Source: UBA964 sp037444685 (lineage in GTDB: Bacteria > Pseudomonadota > Gammaproteobacteria > Steroidobacterales > Steroidobacteraceae). Taken from it: a stretch of DNA of 64,000 bases. Of this stretch, positions 42,242 to 50,953 are shown piece after piece. Each line of letters opens with the position of its first letter. Position 1 is the stretch's first letter. The stretch covers positions 1 to 64,000 of the forward strand of contig JBBILX010000008.1 in NCBI GenBank assembly GCA_037444685.1, written 5' to 3'. Under the pieces are notes generated by a model. The model was not told the DNA's origin. It worked only from the letters and a program-made list of their open reading frames with translations, and did not search any database. Made by a program: the position numbers and the translations under genes.

Positions 42242-43121
42242 TCGAACGAATCGAACCGCAGCCGCTCGGCGGGCAATCCCGCTGCCGCAAAATCGCGTCG
42301 CGCGCTCTCGACGAGCCCCGGCGGGCCGGCCACCCAGGCGTCGCCGTTCTCGAGCGACGCATACTCGCGCAGCACGCATTCGTGGACCCAGCCGAGCCGG
42401 TGATGCGGCGCCGCGGCGTCGCTCGCCTCCGACAGTACGGCCGTGAAGCGCAACCGCGGGTGCGCGGGCACCCAGCGCTGCACCAGCGCATCCTCGTAGA
42501 CATCGATTGCTCACCGCGCACCCCAGAACAGATGGATCGGCCGCTCGGCGCTTCGATACGCGGCAGCGAGCCGACCGGCAGGCCATCGAAGAGCCGGTTC
42601 GTGAAGCCGCCGCCCGCCACGCGGCGCACGTGCAGCTCGAGCGTGCGCGCATCGTGCGGCGGGCTCGCGATCGAGATGCTGTGGCGGCGGTCGTCGTCGA
42701 GCAGCACATCGAGGTACTGGCCCGCACGGAACTCCAGAGGCTCGACCGCAGGCAGCCGCAGGTCGACCCGCGGGACATCGGGCGCGAGCAGTGTCTTGCC
42801 CGCGATCCGGCACGGCAGCCGCTTGATCTCGATCTCCGGCGCGCGGGTGACCAGCCGCGTCTCGACGACGAGGTCGGAACGCGGAAGCGACTGGCAGAGC
42901 AGCACGCGAGCGCGCACGGCGTCCTCGGCGGTCAGACCGGCCGGCCGGCCGCGCGGGTAATGAATCTCGCCGGCCAGCAGCCGCGCGCGGCAGGAACCGC
43001 AGTGCCCGGCCTTGCAGCTGTGCGGGATGTTGAGTCCAACCGCGAGCGCCGCATCGAGCACGTTCTGCTCGGCGCGGACGTAGATCTCGCGGCCATGCGG
43101 CTCGAGGCGGACCTTGAACAT
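42226..43121 (-). pseudogene. Decayed 2Fe-2S flavin reductase (AscD-like)
   Basis: The 5' two-thirds encode a plant-type ferredoxin domain (HSCKAGHCGSCRARL then LLCQS, the four iron-sulfur cysteines) and an FAD-binding reductase domain (FRAGQYLDVLLDDDRRHSIS, GFTNRLFDGLPVGSLPRIEAP). There the frame shifts: RIEAP is followed almost at once, in another frame, by RPIHLFWGAR, so about 45 codons of the NAD-binding start (the usual GGTGFAPL region) are missing. A TGA follows GAR, and the same frame then resumes with AIDVYEDALVQRWVPAHP and runs to 42226. A deletion plus an in-frame stop means no working reductase. Confidence 0.88.
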
Positions 43122-43147
43122 GCGGCTCGTCGCAGAACGCCCTGCGT

Positions 43148-43153
43148 TAAAAT
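43148..43153 (+). promoter_or_regulatory. -10-like box very close to the next start codon
   Basis: TAAAAT ends 6 bases before the ATG at 43160, so a transcript from it would begin at or next to the start codon (leaderless). Whether it is used is inferred. Confidence 0.35.
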
Positions 43154-43159
43154 CGGTCA

Positions 43160-43600
43160 ATGTTCCACAATCCTGACGCCGCAACCATCGCTGGGCTGCT
43201 GCGGCGCTCGCGCGTGATCGCGATCGTCGGGCTCTCCGCGGATCCGTCCCGCCCCAGCCACGGGGTGGCCCGTGCGCTGCAGCGTTTTGGTTACCGGATC
43301 ATACCGGTCACCCCCAGCGCTCCGGCGGTGCTCAGCGAACGCAGCGTGCCCGATCTCGATCACCTCGGCGATGTGCTCGCGCCCGGCGAACACGTGGACA
43401 TCGTCGACGTCTTTCGCCGCTCCGAGCACGTCGCGGCCATCGTCGAGGACTGCATCCGGCTGCACATGCCGGCGCTGTGGCTGCAGGATGGAGTGATCGA
43501 CGAGCGTGCTGCCGCGCGCGCCCGCGACGCGGGCATCCTGACCGTCATGGACCGCTGCCTCTGGCGCGACCGCGTCGCGCTGGGCGGCGCCGCAACATGA
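43160..43600 (+). CDS. CoA-binding (YccU-like) protein
   Basis: A 146-residue Rossmann-like CoA-binding domain protein. It opens with LRRSRVIAIVGLSADPSRPSHGVA and continues HVDIVDVFRRSEHVAAIVED and MPALWLQDGVIDERAAARARDAG, the family core. Often linked to persister formation or acyl-CoA metabolism but with no firm function. Its stop overlaps the dapF start (ATGA), beginning a tightly packed run through hslU. Confidence 0.88.
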   Translation: MFHNPDAATIAGLLRRSRVIAIVGLSADPSRPSHGVARALQRFGYRIIPVTPSAPAVLSERSVPDLDHLGDVLAPGEHVDIVDVFRRSEHVAAIVEDCIRLHMPALWLQDGVIDERAAARARDAGILTVMDRCLWRDRVALGGAAT

Positions 43601-44460
43601 GGCTGCGCTTCACAAAGATGCACGGCGCCGGCAACGATTTCATCGTCTTCGACGCCGCCGACGAGCGCGCCGTGCCCACTCCGGCCCAGCTTCGCGCGCT
43701 GGCCGACCGGCACACGGGCATCGGTTTCGACCAGGCGCTCGTGCTGATGCCGCCCCGCCGGACCGGCACGCTGGTCTACTACCGTATCTTCAACGCCGAC
43801 GGTGGCGAGGTCGAGCAATGCGGGAACGGTGCGCGCGCGGTCGCCGAACTGCTGCGGCGCACGGCGCGCGCGCAGCCGGGCGAGATCGCCATGGACAGTC
43901 CGGCCGGCGTCGTCGCGGCCCGCATCCTCGGCGCGGGCCGCATTGCGGTCGCGATGGGGGAGCCGGTATTCGAGCCCTCTGCGCTGCCCTTCGATGCGCC
44001 CTCGCCGTCGGCGTCGGGAGCGCCGTTCTACGGGATCGAGGTCGACGGCAGGACCGTGGAGATCGGCGTCGTGTCGATGGGCAACCCGCACGCCGTGCTG
44101 TGCGTCGACGACGTCGGCAGCGCACCGGTGGCGACGCTGGGGGCGGCGATCGAGCGGCACCCGCGCTTTCCACGTCGCGTGAACGTCGGCTTCATGCGGA
44201 TCCTCGACGCGGGCCGCATCCATCTGCGCGTGTTCGAACGCGGCGTCGGCGAGACGCTGGCCTGTGGCACCGGCGCCTGCGCGGCGGTTGCAGTCGGCCG
44301 CAAAGCTGGCAGACTCGCCGAGCGCGTCGCCGTGCGCCTGCCGGGCGGGGTGCTCGAAGTGCGCTGGCCGGGGCCGGGCCAGCCGCTGTGGCTGCAGGGC
44401 CCGGCGGCCGTCGCGTTCGAAGGAGAGGTCGAAGTCCCGGAGGTCGCTTCCGCATCATGA
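43597..44460 (+). CDS. dapF: Diaminopimelate epimerase
   Basis: A 287-residue PLP-independent epimerase converting LL- to meso-diaminopimelate for peptidoglycan and lysine. It opens MRLRFTKMHGAGNDFIVFDA. The two catalytic cysteines are C75 in VEQCGNGARAV and C223 in TLACGTGACAA. Start overlaps the upstream stop by 4 bases and its own stop overlaps the DUF484 start by 4 bases. Confidence 0.96.
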   Translation: MRLRFTKMHGAGNDFIVFDAADERAVPTPAQLRALADRHTGIGFDQALVLMPPRRTGTLVYYRIFNADGGEVEQCGNGARAVAELLRRTARAQPGEIAMDSPAGVVAARILGAGRIAVAMGEPVFEPSALPFDAPSPSASGAPFYGIEVDGRTVEIGVVSMGNPHAVLCVDDVGSAPVATLGAAIERHPRFPRRVNVGFMRILDAGRIHLRVFERGVGETLACGTGACAAVAVGRKAGRLAERVAVRLPGGVLEVRWPGPGQPLWLQGPAAVAFEGEVEVPEVASAS

Positions 44461-45185
44461 CATCGCAATCCGCCCGCGGCACCGCCGCCGCCACCACCGA
44501 AGAGAGCGCGATCGCCGACTACCTCGAGAAGCATCCCGATTTCTTCGAGCGTCACCCGAACTCGCTGGCCCGCCTGCGACTGCCGCACGCGCGCGGCGCA
44601 GCCGTCTCACTGATCGAGCGTCAGGTCGAGGTGCTGCGCGCGCGCCAGCTGTCTGCCGACGAGCGGCTCAACGAGTTCGTGCGCGTCGCCCGCGCCAACG
44701 ACCAGCTCGCCGAGAGGATCCATCGCTTCACGCGCCGTCTGCTCAGGGCAATGACGCCGACCGCGACCGTGGCTGAGATCGAGGCATCGCTGCGCGAGGA
44801 CCTCGACGCCTTCGACGCGCGGCTCGTGCTGATCGGCGAGACCGCAACCTGCACCGCCGGCTCCGGTCTCGGACGGTTCCTGCACTGCGTGGCGGCCGAC
44901 GAGCCGGCCCTCAAGTCGTTCGAGTCGCTGTTCGAACTGGCGCGGCCGCGCTGCGGGCAGATCCGCGACAGCCAGCGCGAGTGGCTGTTCGGCGCCGATG
45001 CGGCCGGTATCGGCTCGGTGGCGCTCGTGCCGCTCGCGCGCGCGGGCACCCCAGGAATGCTGCTGCCGATCGGACTGCTGGCGATCGGCTCCCATGACCC
45101 GGGCCGGTTCCATCCGGGCATGAGCACCGACTTCCTGGCGCGAATGGGCGATCTGATCTCGGACGCCCTGCAGCGCTTCAGGTAG
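44457..45185 (+). CDS. DUF484 (GAF-like) protein
   Basis: A 242-residue DUF484 protein. ADYLEKHPDFFERHPNSLARLRLPH is the family hallmark, followed by a coiled segment (SLIERQVEVLRARQLSADER) and a GAF-like second half ending FLARMGDLISDALQRF. Function unclear; in gammaproteobacteria it sits consistently between dapF and xerC, as here. Confidence 0.92.
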   Translation: MTSQSARGTAAATTEESAIADYLEKHPDFFERHPNSLARLRLPHARGAAVSLIERQVEVLRARQLSADERLNEFVRVARANDQLAERIHRFTRRLLRAMTPTATVAEIEASLREDLDAFDARLVLIGETATCTAGSGLGRFLHCVAADEPALKSFESLFELARPRCGQIRDSQREWLFGADAAGIGSVALVPLARAGTPGMLLPIGLLAIGSHDPGRFHPGMSTDFLARMGDLISDALQRFR

Positions 45186-45218
45186 ACCATCGGTGCGCAC
45201 GACCGGCGGCGCGCGACC

Positions 45219-46136
45219 GTGACTCCCGCGGCGCTCGACTGGTTGCGACGCTTCGAGCGTTACCTCGCCACCGAAAGACGCCTGTCGGCGCACACGAGTC
45301 TGGCCTACGGCCGTGATCTGGCGCGCCTCGTCGCATTCTGCGACGGGCACGGCATCGACGACTGGGGACGGCTCGACAGCCAGCATGTCCGGGTCTTCGC
45401 CGCGCGCGCCCATGCGGACGGCCTAGATCCGCGCAGCGTGCAGCGGCTGCTGTCCGCGGTGCGCAGCTTCTGCCGTTTCCTGATCCGCGAGCGGGTCATC
45501 GGCGCGAATCCGGCCGCCGAGATCCGCGCGCCGAAAGCGCGGCGCCGGCTTCCGGAAGCGCTCGACGCCGATCAGATCGCGCGCCTGCTCGAGATCAAGG
45601 CTGAAGATGCGCTCGCGATCCGCGATCGCGCGCTGATGGAACTGCTCTACTCCTCGGGGTTGCGTCTGGCAGAGGTCGTCGGACTCGACGTCGGCGACGT
45701 CGATCTGCGCGATGCGATGGTGCGCGTCACCGGCAAGGGTCGGCGCACGCGGCTCGTGCCCGTCGGGCGCCTGGCGCGTGAGGCGCTCACTCGCTGGGGG
45801 GCGGAGCGCGCGGCACTGGCGGCGATCGGTGAGACGGCGCTGTTCGTCAGCCGTGCCGGGCGGCGGCTAGGGCCGCGCGCGATTCAGGCCCGCATCGCCT
45901 ACTGGGCGCGTCGCCAGGGCCTGCCCGTACACGTCCACCCGCATCTGTTCCGCCATTCGTTCGCCACGCACCTGCTGGAATCGAGCCAGGATCTGCGCGG
46001 CGTGCAGGAGATGCTCGGCCACGCCGACATCGCCACGACCCAGGTTTACACCCACCTTGATTTCCAGCACCTGGCCCGCATCTACGACAAGGCCCACCCG
46101 CGGGCACGGAGCCGGCGTACAGGACGTTCCTCATGA
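45219..46136 (+). CDS. xerC: Tyrosine recombinase XerC
   Basis: A 305-residue site-specific recombinase that resolves chromosome dimers with XerD at dif. The N-terminal SAM-like domain (LRRFERYLATERRLSAHT) precedes a catalytic domain with Arg in SSGLRLAE, Lys in VTGKGRRTR, HLFRHS (His-x-x-Arg), LGHAD and the nucleophile Tyr in TTQVYTHLD. GTG start. Its position after dapF and DUF484 marks it as the housekeeping enzyme and not a phage integrase. It overlaps hslV by 4 bases. Confidence 0.95.
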   Translation: MTPAALDWLRRFERYLATERRLSAHTSLAYGRDLARLVAFCDGHGIDDWGRLDSQHVRVFAARAHADGLDPRSVQRLLSAVRSFCRFLIRERVIGANPAAEIRAPKARRRLPEALDADQIARLLEIKAEDALAIRDRALMELLYSSGLRLAEVVGLDVGDVDLRDAMVRVTGKGRRTRLVPVGRLAREALTRWGAERAALAAIGETALFVSRAGRRLGPRAIQARIAYWARRQGLPVHVHPHLFRHSFATHLLESSQDLRGVQEMLGHADIATTQVYTHLDFQHLARIYDKAHPRARSRRTGRSS

Positions 46137-46690
46137 GCCAATCCTTCCATCCCCACGGCACGACCATCCTCGGCGTGCGCCGTGGCGGCGTCGTCGCGAT
46201 CGGCGGCGACGGTCAGGTCAGCCTCGGCAACACCGTGATGAAAGGCAATGCCCGCAAGGTCCGCATGCTCGCCGGTGGCAAGGTACTCGGCGGCTTCGCT
46301 GGCGGTACGGCCGATGCCTTCACGCTGTTTGAGCGCTTCGAGGGCAAACTCGAGCAGTTCGGCAACCTCACGCGCGCCGCAATCGAACTCGCCAAGGACT
46401 GGCGCTCGGACCGGTACCTGCGGCGACTCGAGGCGTTGCTGCTGGTCGGCGACCCGACCAGGCTGTTCGTGATCTCGGGCAACGGCGACGTGATCGAGCC
46501 CGAACACGATCTCGTCGCGATCGGCTCCGGAGGGCCGTTCGCGCAGGCCGCGGCACGCGCGCTGATCGAGAACACCGACCTCGATGCGCGCGGCATCGTC
46601 GAGCGGTCGCTGAACATCGCCGCCGACATCTGCGTCTACACCAACCGCAACCTGACCATCGAGACGCTTCCGGCGGAGGCCGCACGATGA
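46133..46690 (+). CDS. hslV: ATP-dependent protease subunit HslV (ClpQ)
   Basis: A 185-residue proteasome-like peptidase. The catalytic Thr would be exposed after removal of MSQSFHPHG, giving TTILGVRRGGVVAIGGDGQVS. GGFAGGTADAFTLFERFE and the C-terminal CVYTNRNLTIETL are characteristic. It forms the double-hexamer core capped by HslU, whose start codon overlaps its stop by 4 bases. Confidence 0.96.
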   Translation: MSQSFHPHGTTILGVRRGGVVAIGGDGQVSLGNTVMKGNARKVRMLAGGKVLGGFAGGTADAFTLFERFEGKLEQFGNLTRAAIELAKDWRSDRYLRRLEALLLVGDPTRLFVISGNGDVIEPEHDLVAIGSGGPFAQAAARALIENTDLDARGIVERSLNIAADICVYTNRNLTIETLPAEAAR

Positions 46691-48063
46691 GCGCCGTCGC
46701 CGAAGACACTGACCCTGCGACCGCACCGTCGGTGCTGACGCCGCGCGAGATCGTCGCCGAACTCGACAAGCACATCGTCGGTCAGGCGGACGCCAAGCGC
46801 GCGGTGGCCATCGCGCTGCGCAACCGCTGGCGGCGCATGCAGCTCGATCCGACGCTGCGTGCCGAAGTCACGCCCAAGAACATCCTGATGATCGGACCGA
46901 CCGGCTGCGGCAAGACTGAGATCGCACGTCGGCTCGCGAAACTCGCGCGCGCGCCGTTCGTGAAGGTCGAGGCCACCAAGTTCACCGAGGTCGGCTATGT
47001 CGGCCGCGACGTCGACTCCATCGTCAAGGAGCTCGTCGACGTGTCGATCAAGATGACGCGCGAGGAGGCCATGGCCGAGGTACGCGCGCGCGCGGAGGAC
47101 GCCGCGGAGGAACGCGTGCTCGACGCGCTGCTGCCCCGTCCGCGCATGATGGGCTTCTCGACCGACGAGCCGCGCGAGCCGCGGGATGCCGAGACGCGGC
47201 AGAAGTTCCGCAAGATGCTGCGCGAGCATCAGCTCGACGACCGTGAGATCGAGATCGAGCTGCGCATGCTGTCACCGGGCATGGAGATCGTCGCACCACC
47301 CGGCATGGAGGAGCTGCAACAGCAGCTGCAGGCGATGTTCCAGAACCTCGGGGCCGGCCGCAGCAAGCCGCGCAAGCTCAAGGTGCGCGAAGCGCTGAAG
47401 CTGCTGGTCGAGGAGGAAGCAGCCAAACTCGTCAACGAGGAGGAGATCCGCGCGCGCGCGATCGCCAATGCCGAACAGAACGGCATTGTCTTCATCGACG
47501 AGATCGACAAGGTCTGCCGTCGGCAGGAGAGCTACGGCGCCGACGTCTCGCGCGAGGGCGTGCAGCGGGACCTGCTGCCGCTCGTCGAAGGCAGCACGGT
47601 CGCGACCAAGTACGGCGCAGTCAAGACCAACCACGTGCTGTTCATCGCCTCGGGGGCGTTCCACGTCGCCAAGCCCTCCGATCTGATCCCGGAACTGCAG
47701 GGCCGATTCCCGATCCGCGTCGAGCTGAAGCCGCTCGAAGTCGGCGACTTCGTGCGCATCCTGACCGAGCCCGACGCCTCGCTGACCACGCAGTACGCGG
47801 CACTGCTCGCGACCGAGGGCGTCACGGTCGAATTCGCGCCCGACGGTGTGCGCAAGCTCGCCGAGATCGCGTGGTCGGTCAACGAACGGACCGAGAACAT
47901 CGGCGCGCGGCGGCTGCACACCGTGATGGAACGCCTGCTCGAGAACGTGTCGTTCGACGCCTCCGAGCGTGCCGGCAGCCGGCTCGTCATCGACGCTGCC
48001 TATGTGGAACAGTCGCTCGGAGCGCTCGCGCGCGACGAGGACCTCAGCCGCTACATCCTCTAG
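46687..48063 (+). CDS. hslU: ATPase subunit HslU (ClpY)
   Basis: A 458-residue AAA+ unfoldase that feeds proteins to HslV. TPREIVAELDKHIVGQADAK opens the protein, with Walker A GPTGCGKTE (about 74-82), a charged I-domain (about 110-240), Walker B IVFIDEIDK (about 265-273), and the C-terminal DLSRYIL tail that inserts into HslV. Full length. Confidence 0.96.
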   Translation: MSAVAEDTDPATAPSVLTPREIVAELDKHIVGQADAKRAVAIALRNRWRRMQLDPTLRAEVTPKNILMIGPTGCGKTEIARRLAKLARAPFVKVEATKFTEVGYVGRDVDSIVKELVDVSIKMTREEAMAEVRARAEDAAEERVLDALLPRPRMMGFSTDEPREPRDAETRQKFRKMLREHQLDDREIEIELRMLSPGMEIVAPPGMEELQQQLQAMFQNLGAGRSKPRKLKVREALKLLVEEEAAKLVNEEEIRARAIANAEQNGIVFIDEIDKVCRRQESYGADVSREGVQRDLLPLVEGSTVATKYGAVKTNHVLFIASGAFHVAKPSDLIPELQGRFPIRVELKPLEVGDFVRILTEPDASLTTQYAALLATEGVTVEFAPDGVRKLAEIAWSVNERTENIGARRLHTVMERLLENVSFDASERAGSRLVIDAAYVEQSLGALARDEDLSRYIL

Positions 48064-48108
48064 GCGCGCCCTTCAAGCTTGGCTCGGGCGGCGCCGGCCG
48101 GCGAGGGA

Positions 48109-49071
48109 CTACTCCTCGAGGTAGGCGGGCAGCTGCGCAACCGGCAGCACCAGCACTTCGAAGGTCGCGAGGCCCTCGCGGAGCTTGCGGATCTCCGCAT
48201 ACTCGGGCGAGTACCAGAAGGCCCGCGCGGCCTCGAGGCACGGGAAGCGCGCGATGATCACACCGCGCCCGGGCGGAGGCGAACCCTCGAAGACCTCGAG
48301 CGCCGGCGAGGTCGCCTCGTAGTAGCCGCCGTTCCTCGGATAGAGACCCGACTGACCGAGCGCGCGGCCGTAGGCAGCGAATGCCTTGCGGTCCTGAATC
48401 TCGCCATAGACGAGCATCCTGACCGGATCGACACAGCCGCGCGGCGCATCGACGCGTCGGAAGCGATAGCCGCCGTATTTCGGACCCCAGGTCTGGGTGC
48501 CGTCGGCCGCAAAGCCGCGATCCCAGTTCGTGAAACCCTGCGCCGAGATCGTCGCCTGCGACACGGCGTAGCTCGATCCCTTGTAGGCGTTTCGGCAGCG
48601 ATTGCCGATCGTGCCGCCCTCGAAGCGATCCTGACCCGTGCGCACGAACACGAGGTCACAGCCGGAGAGCACCTCGAGATCCGCCGGTCTCAGTGACCCG
48701 AAGCGCCCCGGCTCCTGCCATGCGCCGACGAAGCGTTCCGCCGCCGGAATCGCAAAGCGCCGGGCCGAGATCGTTCCGTCAGGCTCGGCGGTGATGCGCG
48801 AGATGCGCTGCATGTACGGCGCCTTCGCATCCTTCATCCAGCTCTCGCTGTAGAGCCAGCGCTCGCGCTGCGGCCGACCCTCCCGGGTGCCGTCCGTCCA
48901 GATCTCGGCGATGTGCCAGATCGCCGTTTCGTAGCGTGAGTCGAGCTTCGCCTGCTGCTCGGTCGTGAAGCTGCCGGTCTGCAATCGAACGTAGTCGTCG
49001 AGCGCGTCCGCACGCACGGCCGATGCAGACAGCAGCACGAAGGTGACGGTGATCGAGTGAGGTGTCCGCAT
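48109..49071 (-). CDS. CpeT/CpcT-like domain fused to a DUF1330 domain (exported)
   Basis: A 320-residue exported protein (signal peptide MRTPHSITVTFVLLSASAVRA). Residues about 25-215 match the CpeT/CpcT (DUF1001) fold: LDDYVRLQTGSFTTEQQAKL, RERWLYSESWM, APYMQRISRI, LSGCDLVFVRTGQDRFEGGT, and GSSYAVSQATISAQGF. Residues about 225-315 are a DUF1330 domain: VRMLVYGEIQDRKAFAAYG and LEVFEGSPPPGRGVIIARFP. In cyanobacteria CpeT/CpcT proteins attach bilins to phycobiliproteins, but relatives in non-phototrophs have unknown roles. The fusion is unusual. The start at 49071 is set by the signal peptide. Confidence 0.82.
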   Translation of the reverse strand: MRTPHSITVTFVLLSASAVRADALDDYVRLQTGSFTTEQQAKLDSRYETAIWHIAEIWTDGTREGRPQRERWLYSESWMKDAKAPYMQRISRITAEPDGTISARRFAIPAAERFVGAWQEPGRFGSLRPADLEVLSGCDLVFVRTGQDRFEGGTIGNRCRNAYKGSSYAVSQATISAQGFTNWDRGFAADGTQTWGPKYGGYRFRRVDAPRGCVDPVRMLVYGEIQDRKAFAAYGRALGQSGLYPRNGGYYEATSPALEVFEGSPPPGRGVIIARFPCLEAARAFWYSPEYAEIRKLREGLATFEVLVLPVAQLPAYLEE

Positions 49072-49261
49072 GGCATCCGCTCCGGTTTGCGCGCGCCGAA
49101 CGAGGCGACAGCCGCGGCGAAAGTGTAGCAATCGCGGCCAGCGCGCAAGGGGGGCGGGCGGCGACAGCGGGCCTTGGCGTGCCAGAGCTCGATCGGATTC
49201 AGTCCTGGTTCAGAAATCGCGAAGTAACGTGCGCGCCGCCGATCTGCAGGGAGAGAACGGC

Positions 49262-49558
49262 GTGGGTCAGCAACGCGGCGGACTGCGTGAACTCATACTC
49301 GAACGTCTCGCGCACCGATTTCCGCACCCGGCTGTACGGGCCCGGTATCTGCGTGACATCGAGGGGTATCTGGGTTATTGCCACCGTCAGGAGAACGCGG
49401 AGTGGCTGCAATCGCTGACGCCGTGCGAACTCGCAGGCCGCTACCTCGGCTGGCTCGCGCGTCAGCCTGGCGTCGTGAAGCGCGATCTGGCGTCGGCCCG
49501 GCGAGCCGTGACCTTCCTCTATCGCGAGGTGTTCGGTACGCCGCTCAGCCGATCATGA
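49262..49558 (+). CDS. Small protein resembling an orphan integrase N-terminal (SAM-like) domain
   Basis: A 98-residue protein: LRELILERLAHRFPHPAVRARYLRDIEGYLGYCHRQENAEW and VVKRDLASARRAVTFLYREVFG resemble the core-binding domain of tyrosine recombinases, which normally precedes a catalytic domain. Here the frame ends after the helical domain at a natural stop, with no catalytic half downstream (DUF1501 begins there on the other strand, overlapping by 14 bases). The GTG at 49262 has GGGAGAG upstream. It is either a truncated recombinase or a small DNA-binding protein. Confidence 0.55.
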   Translation: MGQQRGGLRELILERLAHRFPHPAVRARYLRDIEGYLGYCHRQENAEWLQSLTPCELAGRYLGWLARQPGVVKRDLASARRAVTFLYREVFGTPLSRS

Positions 49559-50942
49559 AGCCGAGGTCGCGCTGGCTGAAATTGTCGATACTCGGGGCGA
49601 CTTGCGTGAGATTGGCGTCCGACACGCCGAACCAGCGCGCGAGCGTGGCCGCATACTGGTCTGCCGACGTGGTCGGAATGATGCGCCCGCCGCCGACGTC
49701 GTCGGGGCCGTTGGTGGCGAGCAGCGGATAACGGCCGTAGATCTCGCGACCGCGCACGGCGCCACCGACCACGACCTGTACGCCGCCCCAGGCGTGATCC
49801 GAGCCGTCGCCGTTCGAGGTCAGCGTGCGACCGAAGTCGGACTGCGTGAACAGCGTGACGCTGTTCTCCATGCCGATCTCCTGCAGCGCGGCGTAGAACG
49901 AGGCCATCGAGGCGCTGACGTTACCGAGCAGGCCGGGCTGATCGTCGTTCTGGTTGTCGTGCGAGTCGAAGCCGCCGGTCGAGACGAAGAAGATCTGACG
50001 GCTCATTGACAGCCGCGCGCGCACGTCGATGAGCTTGGCGACCGTGCGCAGCTGCGTCTGCAGTGGCGAGAGCTGCACGCCGCTGTCGGGCAGCGCCGTG
50101 AAACTGCGGGCCGCGCCGAGCGCCGTGTTCACGGTATCGGCGAACTGCACGGCGCGCCGCTGCACGCTGGCGAAGCCGCGCTCATAGATCGTCCCGTAGC
50201 TGGCGCCGGCGACGGCCTCGAATGCCGCGCGCCGCTCGGCGGCCACGCCCGTCGTGCCGAAGCCGGCGAAGGTGTTCGCGCCGGTCGCCCCCATCACGTA
50301 AGGCGTCGCGACGTTGCCGGCCTGGAAGAACGTTTGCCCGGCGAGCGAAACGTTGACCGGGAGCTGCTGGCCGCCGAGCTGCGAGTTCAGCACGTCCGCG
50401 ACACGCCCGCCCCAGCCCGACTTCAGGATCTCGCGGCCGCGCAGGCTGTGCCACTGGTCCTGTTGGTCATTGTGCGAGAACAGTTGCGGTGGCAGCGGAT
50501 GCCCGGTGCTCGCGGCCGTCTGGTACTGCTGCTTGGTGGTCGGCCGGATCAGTGGGCCGACGTTGGCGACGAAGGCCGCGCGCCCGGTGTCGAACAGCGA
50601 TCGCAGGCCGGCCATGGAGGGATGCAGGCCGTAGGTGGCGCCGGTAGGATCGGGGGTGAGCGGGTCGACCGGCAGCAGCGCCGAGCGCTCGATCGCGAGG
50701 CTCGATGCCGTCCCGCCGCCACGGGACGCGTAATAGGCATTGAACTCGGCCGTGCTCGTCGGCACCAGCATGTTCCACGAGTCATTGCCGCCGAACAGGA
50801 ACAGGCAGACGAGCGCCTTGTAGTCGGAGTATCCGCCGCCGCCCGCCATCTGCGCATAGACGGTGCCCGGCGTGCGGCCGAAGGCGTAAGCGATGCCGCC
50901 GGCGGCGGCCGCGCGAAGGAACCTGCGACGTTGTCGGTTCAT
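49545..50942 (-). CDS. DUF1501 protein (exported via Tat)
   Basis: A 465-residue DUF1501 (sulfatase-fold) protein with a twin-arginine signal (RQRRRFLRAAAAGGIAYAF). LVCLFLFGGNDSWNMLVP, LFSHNDQQDQWHSLRG, VSTGGFDSHDNQND, TLFTQSDFGRTLTSNGDGSD and HAWGG are the family signatures, with metal-ligand-like Asp and His. Function unknown; it is always found next to a DUF1800 protein, as here (start 12 bases after the DUF1800 stop). Confidence 0.93.
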   Translation of the reverse strand: MNRQRRRFLRAAAAGGIAYAFGRTPGTVYAQMAGGGGYSDYKALVCLFLFGGNDSWNMLVPTSTAEFNAYYASRGGGTASSLAIERSALLPVDPLTPDPTGATYGLHPSMAGLRSLFDTGRAAFVANVGPLIRPTTKQQYQTAASTGHPLPPQLFSHNDQQDQWHSLRGREILKSGWGGRVADVLNSQLGGQQLPVNVSLAGQTFFQAGNVATPYVMGATGANTFAGFGTTGVAAERRAAFEAVAGASYGTIYERGFASVQRRAVQFADTVNTALGAARSFTALPDSGVQLSPLQTQLRTVAKLIDVRARLSMSRQIFFVSTGGFDSHDNQNDDQPGLLGNVSASMASFYAALQEIGMENSVTLFTQSDFGRTLTSNGDGSDHAWGGVQVVVGGAVRGREIYGRYPLLATNGPDDVGGGRIIPTTSADQYAATLARWFGVSDANLTQVAPSIDNFSQRDLGFMIG

Positions 50943-50953
50943 GGCCCTGCTCC

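Noticed and set aside
45219..46136. Phage or island integrase
   Set aside because: The gene lies in the conserved dapF-DUF484-xerC-hslVU block, so it is the housekeeping XerC.
48109..49071. CpeT domain as evidence for a cyanobacterial origin
   Set aside because: All flanking gene order is gammaproteobacterial and no phycobilisome genes are present.
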